This document shows, piece by piece, positions 1 to 5,089 of a DNA stretch of 5,627 nt (positions within the stretch are counted from its first letter, which is position 1; each line of letters begins with the position of its first letter). A program made the translations under genes and the position numbers. Below the pieces are notes generated by a model. The model saw only the letters and a list, made by a program, of their open reading frames with translations, was not told where the DNA came from and ran no database searches. This DNA is from CAIKMD01 sp035533255 (GTDB lineage Bacteria; Pseudomonadota; Alphaproteobacteria; ATCC43930; CGMCC-115725), in the NCBI GenBank assembly GCA_035533255.1, contig DATLUE010000366.1, forward strand, positions 1-5,627, in the 5' to 3' direction.

Positions 1-13
1 CGCGGGCGCTCGT

Positions 14-220
14 CTATGGGTTTGCTGGCGCTGGCGCTGCCGGCGCCACTGTTGGAGCCGCTGGCGGTGCCGCCGGTGCTGCGGCCGCGGGCGGTGTTGC
101 CGCCGGCGCTGCTGCTGCTGCCGGCGCCGGTTGCTTCAGCATAAGCCACCCGGTACCGACCACGATGACGGCAAACACGATGACAACAACCCAAATATTT
201 CCGGTTTTTCCGTTCGCCAT
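14..220 (-). CDS. Small single-pass membrane protein with Ala/Pro-rich tail (hypothetical)
   Basis: This 68-residue protein is of unknown function. Residues 1-8 are short and polar with one Lys (K5). Residues 9-28 form a strongly hydrophobic helix rich in Ile and Val with Trp at 10 and 25, which reads as an uncleaved membrane anchor. From residue 31 to the end it is almost only Ala and Pro, with a few Thr, Val and Asn and no charge after K29. Such a tail is expected to be extended and unstructured, probably on the periplasmic side. The ATG (218-220) is preceded by a good Shine-Dalgarno sequence (AGGGGAG, complement of 230-236) at 9 nt spacing, which supports it as a real gene. It reads in the same direction as the LLM gene but lies 196 bp beyond its end, so it may have its own promoter. 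No recognisable family. The low-complexity tail makes homology searches unreliable. Confidence 0.65.
   Translation of the reverse strand: MANGKTGNIWVVVIVFAVIVVGTGWLMLKQPAPAAAAAPAATPPAAAAPAAPPAAPTVAPAAPAPANP
20..135 (-). repeat. Low-complexity GCN/CCN tract encoding the Ala/Pro tail
   Basis: Seen on the plus strand as repeated gct/gcc/ggc/ggt triplets, including runs of gctgctgctg near 109-120. It encodes the Ala/Pro tail of the small membrane protein in frame. Triplet repetition could allow in-frame length variation by slippage; that is an inference. Confidence 0.6.
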
Positions 221-341
221 GACAATATGCTCCCCTGTTCGGATTTCGTCGGTGATGCTCGGCTACGCCTGGGTCGGCCCCCCCACGAAACCCAAGCTGG
301 CTCTCATATTCGCGCATTACCGACCATCTCGCAAGATTGTT

Positions 342-371
342 GCGCGGTGCGAGCGCTGATCGGCACCGCGC
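342..371 (-). terminator. Candidate stem-loop downstream of the LLM gene
   Basis: GCGCGGTGC at 342-350 and its exact reverse complement GCACCGCGC at 363-371 form a 9-bp GC-rich stem around a 12-nt loop. It starts about 45 nt past the stop codon of the minus-strand oxidoreductase, where a terminator or an mRNA 3'-end stabiliser would be expected. There is no T-tract on either strand after the stem, so it is not a classical intrinsic terminator. It could instead be an operator, or a chance dyad in GC-rich sequence. Confidence 0.35.
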
Positions 372-416
372 GCAGCCGGCGCGACGGTGGCGGCCCCGAT
401 CCGATGCGGTCTTGCG

Positions 417-1469
417 CTAAAGCGCGGCCAGCTTGGGCATCACCTCCGCGGCGAACAAATCGAGCGAGCGCTTGGCGTCGGCGTAGCTCATCGTGCCGAA
501 GAACAGATAGGCGAGCAGGTAGTTGATGCCGAGCTCGGGCACCTGGCGCTCGATCGCGGCGAGGACCGTGGCCGGGCTGCCGACGATCGCCATGCCGTTG
601 GCGAGGCATTCCGCGAAATTGATGCCGCGATGCACGTTGAGCCGCGTCCTGAGATCGGCGCCGCCGGCCGCGGCGGCGGCCGTGCGCAGGTAATTGAGAC
701 TGGCGAGGTGATAGTCGAAGGCGGGCTTGGCGATTCGCATCGCTTCGGCGTCGGTGTCCGCGACCACGATGTGGCGCAGCGCGCCGATCGCCGCGCCGCC
801 GGGAAATTCCGGCTTCGGCAGTTTCGCGCTGCCGCGCTTGGCAAGCCCCTCCTTGAACGCGGCGATGTTGACCTTGGCGGTCTCGGTCGGGCCGTTGGCG
901 GTGAAGTTCATGCCTTGCTCGCCGGCCCAGAGCGAGCCGATGGTGTTGGACGAGCCGTACCAGAACGGCGGATGCGGCGCGCGATAAGGCCGCATCGGCA
1001 TTGGCACATCGTTATAGTTGAAGTATTTGCCGCTATGGCTGAAGCGCTCGTGGGTCAGCCCGGTCTCGAGGCAGGCGAAGGCGTCGGTGAAAATCTCGCG
1101 CGAGACGTCGTGGTCGACCTTGTGGAAATTCAGCTCGTAGGGCGAGACGCCGCGCCCGACGCCGACCTCGAGCCGGCCGCGGCTCAGATGGTCGAGCATG
1201 CAGATTTCCTCGATCAGCCGCAGCGGCGAATAGAGCGGCAGCAGATAGACCAGCGGCCCGAAATGAATCTGCTTGGTCAGGCGTGCCAGGATGCCGAGAA
1301 AGATGCTCGGCGCCGGCACCATGTTGAGCGGCGTGCAATGATGCTCGGCGAGATGCGCGCAATAAAACCCGGCGGCGTCGGCCGCGACCAGGAAGGCGAG
1401 GCGCTCGTCGTATTCGGTAGCAAGCGGACGGTCCGAGCGCTCGATGTGATCGAAAAGGCCGACTTTCAT
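417..1469 (-). CDS. LLM class (luciferase-like) flavin-dependent oxidoreductase
   Basis: This 350-residue protein is full length for the bacterial luciferase-like monooxygenase family, which uses reduced FMN or F420 in a TIM-barrel fold. Such enzymes oxidise small organic substrates in the cytoplasm. It opens with MKVGLFDHIER and has LAEHH at 40-44, as in the luciferase alpha subunit and its relatives. GPLVYLLPLYSPLRLIEE lies at 71-88 and LDHLSRGRLEVGVGRG at 92-107, the conserved segment around the flavin phosphate region. A GSPATV motif near the C terminus is also usual for the family. The frame stays open 333 codons upstream, but the start at 1467-1469 is fixed by the conserved N-terminal strand and by a GAGG Shine-Dalgarno sequence 4 nt before the ATG. 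It is transcribed divergently from the phosphoribosyltransferase gene. The substrate cannot be read from sequence; by analogy with RutA, ring oxidation is possible. Confidence 0.94.
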   Translation of the reverse strand: MKVGLFDHIERSDRPLATEYDERLAFLVAADAAGFYCAHLAEHHCTPLNMVPAPSIFLGILARLTKQIHFGPLVYLLPLYSPLRLIEEICMLDHLSRGRLEVGVGRGVSPYELNFHKVDHDVSREIFTDAFACLETGLTHERFSHSGKYFNYNDVPMPMRPYRAPHPPFWYGSSNTIGSLWAGEQGMNFTANGPTETAKVNIAAFKEGLAKRGSAKLPKPEFPGGAAIGALRHIVVADTDAEAMRIAKPAFDYHLASLNYLRTAAAAAGGADLRTRLNVHRGINFAECLANGMAIVGSPATVLAAIERQVPELGINYLLAYLFFGTMSYADAKRSLDLFAAEVMPKLAAL

Positions 1470-1622
1470 GCTTCCTCGCGTGTGTAACTCTAATGCGTCG
1501 CTCAGTTTAGCGCCCGCTACGGCGATCGAGAAATCCGCGCAATTGTCGCAGCGTTGCGCGGCGTGGGCCGCGACGAGCCCACGTCCTAGGCGATGCTGGC
1601 GCGAACGAGGTAGACTTGGGCG
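1470..1622. promoter_or_regulatory. Divergent intergenic region between LLM and phosphoribosyltransferase genes
   Basis: This 153-bp non-coding gap lies between two divergent start codons, so it should hold promoters for both directions. I found no convincing sigma-70 pair. TAAACT (complement of 1505-1510) is a possible -10 for the minus-strand gene but has only a poor -35. Its most visible structure is the dyad at 1535-1561, listed separately. Confidence 0.5.
1535..1561. promoter_or_regulatory. Inverted repeat, candidate operator
   Basis: CCGCGCAA (1535-1542) and TTGCGCGG (1554-1561) are perfect 8-bp inverted arms separated by 11 nt. The dyad sits near the middle of the divergent region, 65 bp from the LLM start and 61 bp from the plus-strand start. 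That geometry suits a dimeric regulator acting on both genes. No regulator gene is in the window. Chance occurrence is possible at this GC content. Confidence 0.3.
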
Positions 1623-2753
1623 ATGCAGCCCGGCCCCGGCGACATCGTGCAACTGACCGACGTTTATTTTCGGCGCAGCAAGGAGATCGTGCGACGCTTC
1701 GGCGACCGCGCGGCGACCTATGCCGTGTTCATGCGCCGGCCGGTGATTTCGACGCCCAAGCTGATGGTCGATTTCCTCGAAGCCGCGGCCGCGGCGCGCC
1801 AGACGCAATTCGCGATCGAGCTCAACTATCCGGAAGGCGCGCTGGTCGGCGCGGGCGAGCCGCTCGCCTATGTGACCGGCTCGCTCTATCACCTGGTCGA
1901 TCTCGAGACGCTCTATCTGCAAAAGCTCGGGGCCGCTTGCGTTGCCGCCTACAATGCTTATGCGATGTGCGCCGATCTGCCGAAGACCGCGTTTCTCGCG
2001 ATGGACGCGCGCCATTGCGCCGGCGCCGAGATGGCCGAGATGATGGCCTATGCCGCCGCGGTCGGCTCGCAAGCAGCCAAGCGCGCAGCCGGCGCGCGCG
2101 GCTTCATCGGCAACGCCACCGACGCGACCGCGCATTATTTCGGGCAGGCGCATGGCTTCGGCACCATGCCGCATGCGCTGATCGGCTATGCCGGCTCGAC
2201 CTTGCGCGCGGCCGAGATGTTCCACGAAACCTATCCCGACCAGCCAATGACCGTGCTGTGCGATTATTTCGGCCGCGAGATCGGCGATTCGCTCGAGGTG
2301 TGCCGACGCTTCCCCGAGCTGGCGGCGGCGGGCCGGCTGTCGTTCCGGCTCGACACGCATGGCGGGCGCTACGCCGAAGGCCTCGACCCGGCCGCTTCCT
2401 ATGCGGTGTTGGAGCGCCACGCGCCCGAGGCGGTCCGGCTCTATCGCACCGAGGCCGAGCTGCGCCATCTGGTCGGCACCGGCGTCACCGCGGCGGCGAT
2501 CTGGCTGTTGCGCGAGCAGCTCGACGCGGCGGGGTTCGGGCCGGCGAAGATCGTCGCCAGCTCGGGCTTCACGCCGGCCAAATGTCGCATAATGGCGGCG
2601 GCCGCGGCGCCGATCGACGTGGTCGGCACCGGCTCGTATTTGCCCGAGCTCTGGAGCGAGACCTATGCGACGGCCGACATCATCGCCTATGACGGCCAGC
2701 CGATGGTCAAGCTCGGCCGCGAATTTCTGCTAAGAAAGCCGCGCCGACGATAG
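1623..2753 (+). CDS. Nicotinate phosphoribosyltransferase family protein
   Basis: This 376-residue cytoplasmic protein resembles nicotinate phosphoribosyltransferase (NAPRTase), which joins nicotinate and PRPP to give nicotinate mononucleotide in NAD salvage. Seen: LTDVYF at 11-16 (family DxY motif), MRRP at 37-40, E95 in DLETLYLQ, MDARHC at 127-132 (base/phosphate-binding Arg region), GTMPHALIG at 180-188, RLDTHGG near 241-247 and a GTGS turn after IDVV near residues 335-338. H184 in GTMPH lies where the family places the His that is phosphorylated by ATP. At 376 residues it is shorter than many family members and lacks a long C-terminal extension. The start fits the family N terminus, but ribosome binding is weak (GAGG 12 nt upstream). 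It is the first gene of an apparent three-gene operon; the next starts 29 bp on. It could be true NAPRTase or a paralogue with another substrate. Confidence 0.85.
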   Translation: MQPGPGDIVQLTDVYFRRSKEIVRRFGDRAATYAVFMRRPVISTPKLMVDFLEAAAAARQTQFAIELNYPEGALVGAGEPLAYVTGSLYHLVDLETLYLQKLGAACVAAYNAYAMCADLPKTAFLAMDARHCAGAEMAEMMAYAAAVGSQAAKRAAGARGFIGNATDATAHYFGQAHGFGTMPHALIGYAGSTLRAAEMFHETYPDQPMTVLCDYFGREIGDSLEVCRRFPELAAAGRLSFRLDTHGGRYAEGLDPAASYAVLERHAPEAVRLYRTEAELRHLVGTGVTAAAIWLLREQLDAAGFGPAKIVASSGFTPAKCRIMAAAAAPIDVVGTGSYLPELWSETYATADIIAYDGQPMVKLGREFLLRKPRRR

Positions 2754-2782
2754 CTGACGCTCGAGATCGACGAAGGTACGCC

Positions 2783-2986
2783 ATGCCCCATGAAGGCCCG
2801 CATCTGACCCGCGCCAAGATCACGCCCGAGTTACTCGCCTTTGCGTTGTCGCATGAGCGCGATGTTCTGGTGCGGATCGATCTGCCGGGCGAGGACGCGA
2901 CCGTGGTCTTGCAGATGAGCGCGAGCGATGCGCGCCAGATCGCCGAAGCGCTCACCGCCAAGGCCGGGGAAGCGGAGAAAGCCTGA
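2783..2986 (+). CDS. Hypothetical 67-residue protein, operon member
   Basis: I do not recognise this small soluble protein. It is charged and has no membrane segment or signal peptide. Residues 12-24 (AKITPELLAFALS) look helical, residues 27-44 alternate like two beta strands (VLVRIDLP then ATVVLQM), and residues 46-60 (SASDARQIAEALTAK) form a likely amphipathic helix, so a compact helix-strand-strand-helix fold is plausible. The ATG has a clear Shine-Dalgarno sequence (GAAGG, 2772-2776) with 6 nt spacing. The TGA at 2984-2986 is directly followed by the ATG of the dehydrogenase, which suggests translational coupling. Base composition matches the neighbours. Position between two enzyme genes suggests an accessory role in the same pathway, but no function can be assigned. 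Confidence 0.75.
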   Translation: MPHEGPHLTRAKITPELLAFALSHERDVLVRIDLPGEDATVVLQMSASDARQIAEALTAKAGEAEKA

Positions 2987-3793
2987 ATGCCGAGCGCTCT
3001 CGACGGCAAGGTTGCGATCGTTACCGGTGCCGGGCGCGGGCTCGGCCGCGCGATCGCGCTCGGCCTGGCGCGCGCCGGTGCGCAGGTCATCGCCACCGCG
3101 GCGCGCGAGAAAGCCGAGCTTGAGGAGGTCGCGCGCGAAGGCGCCGGCGCGGTGGCGCCGCTGCTCGCCGACGTCACCGACGAGGCCGATTGCGCGGCGG
3201 CCGTCGACAAGGCGCTGCGCCGCTTCGGCCGGCTCGACATCCTCGTCAACAATGCCGGCCGCGGCATGAAATATGTCAGCACGGCCTTCCCGACCGATCC
3301 GATCCGGTTCTGGGAGACCGATCCCGCGGCGTGGCGGCAGGTGATCGACACCAACGTCAACGGTCCGTTCCTGATGGCGCGCGCCGCGGCGCCGCACATG
3401 ATGCGCGCCGGCTGGGGGCGCATCATCAATATGTCGACCAGCTACAACACCATGCGGCGCGAGACCTATACGCCTTACGGCCCGTCGAAAGCGGCGCTGG
3501 AAAGCGAGACTCAGATCTGGGCGCAGGATCTCTGCGGCACCGGGGTCACGGTCAATGCGATCCTGCCCGGCGGCGTGGCGCTGACCGGCTTCATCCCGGA
3601 GGCTTTTCCCGAGGCCGAGAAGCAGCGGCTGCTCGATCCGGCGATCATCGTGCCGCCGGTGCTGTTCCTCGCGAGCGCGTCGGCCGACGGCGTCACCGGC
3701 AAGCGCTTCGACGCCAAGCAATGGCGCACCGATCTCGAGCCGAATGAGGCGGCGGCGCTCTGCGCTCGCGATGCCGGCGCGTTCGAGCGCTGA
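2987..3793 (+). CDS. Short-chain dehydrogenase/reductase (SDR) family oxidoreductase
   Basis: This 268-residue classical SDR is an NAD(P)-dependent cytoplasmic oxidoreductase of a carbonyl/alcohol pair. The Rossmann motif TGAGRGLG is at 13-20, D62 follows the third strand, NNAG is at 88-91, and the structural Asn is N123 in DTNVNGPF. The active-site Tyr and Lys are Y164 and K168 in YGPSKAALE. At the usual 13-residue distance before Tyr sits T151, with Ser on both sides (NMSTS, 148-152), so S152 or S150 probably serves as catalytic Ser. R40 after the second strand may favour NADP(H). The ATG overlaps nothing but directly follows the TGA of the 67-residue gene; GGAG (2974-2977) gives 9 nt spacing. 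The stop abuts that of the opposing cupin gene. The substrate is unknown; annotation of such proteins as 3-oxoacyl-ACP reductase would not be justified by sequence alone. Confidence 0.93.
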   Translation: MPSALDGKVAIVTGAGRGLGRAIALGLARAGAQVIATAAREKAELEEVAREGAGAVAPLLADVTDEADCAAAVDKALRRFGRLDILVNNAGRGMKYVSTAFPTDPIRFWETDPAAWRQVIDTNVNGPFLMARAAAPHMMRAGWGRIINMSTSYNTMRRETYTPYGPSKAALESETQIWAQDLCGTGVTVNAILPGGVALTGFIPEAFPEAEKQRLLDPAIIVPPVLFLASASADGVTGKRFDAKQWRTDLEPNEAAALCARDAGAFER

Positions 3794-3798
3794 TCAGC
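3789..3798. other. Palindrome at abutting convergent stop codons
   Basis: GCTGATCAGC is a perfect 10-bp palindrome whose centre holds the TGA of the dehydrogenase (3791-3793) and the complement of the cupin TGA (3794-3796). The genes therefore meet with no base between them. A wider 7-bp pair (CGGCGCG just before it, CGCGCCG just after) could form a stem on either transcript, but there is no U-tract. Confidence 0.4.
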
Positions 3799-4333
3799 CC
3801 CGCCAGCGCGCGCCGACCGCAGCGCTCGCGATCCATTCCGCGCAAGCGGCCGCCGCCGGCTCGCCTTCCGCCGGCGCCCAGGCGGCGAATTCCTTGTCGA
3901 GCGCAACATCGTAAGGGCCGGGCTTGATCTCGAGCGCGATGGTGCCGCTCGCGGCGAACACGAAGCTGTGCCAGACGCCGCCGGGAATCTCGATGCCGCT
4001 GCCGGCCGGCAGCGCGTGGCGCTGCGTCACGTTGCCGTCATCGGCGAACAACAGCGCGTCGATGCGGCCGCGCAGGGTCGTCACCAGCTCCCAGCGTCCG
4101 GCGCGGTGGCGATGCGGCCGGACATAGGAGCCGGGCTCGCCGGCATTGAGGAAGCGCTGGATCGGGTCGTCGAGCCGGGGATGGAGGTCGAAATTCTGCC
4201 GGCGACGCGTTGACGCACGGGCGCGCGCGACCAGCTCGTCGATCCTGCGCGCATCGAGGAGTTGCAGCCCAGGCTTGTCGAAGGGGGGCTCGGTCATCGC
4301 GTCAGGATAGGGGCTTGCCATCCGGCTTGCCAT
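3794..4333 (-). CDS. WbuC-type cupin fold metalloprotein
   Basis: This protein of up to 179 residues matches the WbuC family of small single-domain cupins, named after a gene in E. coli O-antigen clusters but of unknown biochemical function. Seen: STRRRQNFDLHP at 41-52, DPIQRFLNAGEPGSYVRPHRH at 56-76, WELVTTLRGR at 81-90, GIEIPGGVWHS at 113-123 and KPGPYD at 136-141. H74, H76, E82 and H122 are the expected cupin metal ligands, all present. The start is uncertain: ATGs occur at residues 1, 5 and 13 (4333, 4321, 4297) and none has a good Shine-Dalgarno sequence. By family length the residue-13 start (167 residues) is attractive. The first two ATGs lie in a 12-bp imperfect tandem repeat. It opposes both flanking operons, so its transcript is separate. 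A sugar-related or small-molecule isomerase or dioxygenase role is conceivable but unproven. Confidence 0.88.
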   Translation of the reverse strand: MASRMASPYPDAMTEPPFDKPGLQLLDARRIDELVARARASTRRRQNFDLHPRLDDPIQRFLNAGEPGSYVRPHRHRAGRWELVTTLRGRIDALLFADDGNVTQRHALPAGSGIEIPGGVWHSFVFAASGTIALEIKPGPYDVALDKEFAAWAPAEGEPAAAACAEWIASAAVGARWRG

Positions 4334-4336
4334 GCC
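4313..4336. repeat. 12-bp imperfect tandem duplication at cupin 5' end
   Basis: Two copies of gcttgccat followed by three bases (4313-4324 and 4325-4336; 10 of 12 positions agree). On the minus strand it encodes MASR then MASP, creating two in-frame candidate ATGs. On the plus strand it creates two TTGCCA elements, the second of which may be a -35 box for the hydrolase gene. Confidence 0.5.
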
Positions 4337-4356
4337 GCCGCAAATCGGCGAACAAT
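4327..4356 (+). promoter_or_regulatory. Candidate promoter for the isochorismatase/deacetylase operon
   Basis: TTGCCA (4327-4332, 5 of 6 to the sigma-70 -35 consensus) and AACAAT (4351-4356, 4 of 6 to the -10) are 18 bp apart. Transcription would begin near 4363, just before the ribosome binding site. The gap to the divergent cupin gene is only 44 bp if its first ATG is used, so a promoter must lie about here. The match is moderate and could be chance. Confidence 0.3.
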
Positions 4357-4377
4357 CAGGCCGAACGGGGAGGCACT

Positions 4378-5079
4378 ATGGTCGAGAAATTCGAGGACCA
4401 TTGCTGGCAGGATGTGATCCCGGCCGGCGATATCGCGATCTACGGGCCGTTTCGGCGCGAGACTTATGTGGGCGCGCCCGCGGCGCTGGTCGCGGTCGAT
4501 CTCTACGAGCAGGTTTATCGGGGCGGCGACAGGCCGGTCGTCGATCTGATCGCCGCGCATCCGATGAGCTGCGGCGCGCACGCCTTTGCCGCGATCGCGC
4601 CGACCCAGCGATTGCTTGCGGCAGCGCGCGCGGCCGGGTTGCCGGTGTTCTATTCGACCGGCGATGCGCGGCCCGAAAGCAAGCCCGGCTCGGTCACCGC
4701 GACCCAGCGGCGGCGCGGCGGCTTCGATCCCGACGGCTATCGCATCCGCACGGAATTCAAGCCGCTTCCCGGCGACGTGGTCATCACCAAGCAGCGCGCC
4801 AGCGCGTTCCACGGCACGCCGCTGGCCGCGCATCTGACGCAGCTCGGCATTCATACGGTCGTCATGTGCGGCGAGACCACCTCGGGCTGCGTGCGCGCCT
4901 CGGCGGTCGACGCGTATTCGGCCGGCTATCACGTCGTGCTGGCCGAGGAATGCTGCTTCGACCGCGTCGAACTCTCGCACAAGGTCAATCTCTTCGACCT
5001 GCATCACAAATACGCCGACGTGATGCATATCGACGAGGTGGTGGTGGCGCTGGGCAAGCAACGCAAGGCGGCGGAGTAG
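4378..5079 (+). CDS. Isochorismatase-family cysteine hydrolase, N-carbamoylsarcosine amidase-like
   Basis: This 233-residue cytoplasmic amidohydrolase is in the family with N-carbamoylsarcosine amidase, maleamate amidohydrolase NicF and, more distantly, RutB. It hydrolyses a C-N amide bond through a Cys thioester. The Asp-Lys-Cys triad is visible as D41 (VAVDLYEQ), K138 (VITKQRASAF) and C171 (GETTSGCVRAS). The 33-residue Lys-to-Cys spacing equals that of Arthrobacter N-carbamoylsarcosine amidase (K144, C177, from memory). The E166-T167 bond is at the usual cis-peptide position. The TTSGCVRASAVDAYSAGY segment is typical of this subgroup. The chosen ATG has GGGGAGG (4367-4373) at 4 nt spacing; the frame is open further upstream but that part is antisense to the cupin. 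The partner gene follows 10 bp after its stop. The exact substrate is not readable; a carbamoyl or ring-opened amide is likely. Confidence 0.92.
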   Translation: MVEKFEDHCWQDVIPAGDIAIYGPFRRETYVGAPAALVAVDLYEQVYRGGDRPVVDLIAAHPMSCGAHAFAAIAPTQRLLAAARAAGLPVFYSTGDARPESKPGSVTATQRRRGGFDPDGYRIRTEFKPLPGDVVITKQRASAFHGTPLAAHLTQLGIHTVVMCGETTSGCVRASAVDAYSAGYHVVLAEECCFDRVELSHKVNLFDLHHKYADVMHIDEVVVALGKQRKAAE

Positions 5080-5089
5080 GAATACATTC

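Noticed and set aside
387..1487. Long plus-strand open frame (366 codons) across the LLM region
   Set aside because: It is antisense to a well-conserved LLM oxidoreductase; its translation is compositionally skewed (Arg, Gly, Ala, Glu, His) with no motif. This is a typical shadow frame in GC-rich DNA.
1470..2468. Upstream extension of the LLM frame on the minus strand (333 more codons)
   Set aside because: It is antisense to the phosphoribosyltransferase gene and would place a motif-free Arg/Ala-rich segment before a complete LLM N terminus that has its own ribosome binding site. It is not a fusion.
2707..3721. Two long minus-strand open frames (240 and 296 codons) opposite the small gene and SDR
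   Set aside because: Low-complexity Ala/Ser/Arg or Arg/Gly/His translations without family features, lying opposite an SDR with all motifs intact.
351..3795. An 11-bp word GAGCGCTGATC shared by the stem-loop at 351 and the stop junction at 3785
   Set aside because: Several shared 11-mers are expected by chance in a window of this size and GC content, so it is not evidence of a dispersed repeat.
4210..4377. N-terminal extension of the isochorismatase-like gene to 4210
   Set aside because: The extra 56 residues are antisense to the cupin and Arg-rich; the ATG at 4378 has a strong Shine-Dalgarno sequence and fits the family length.
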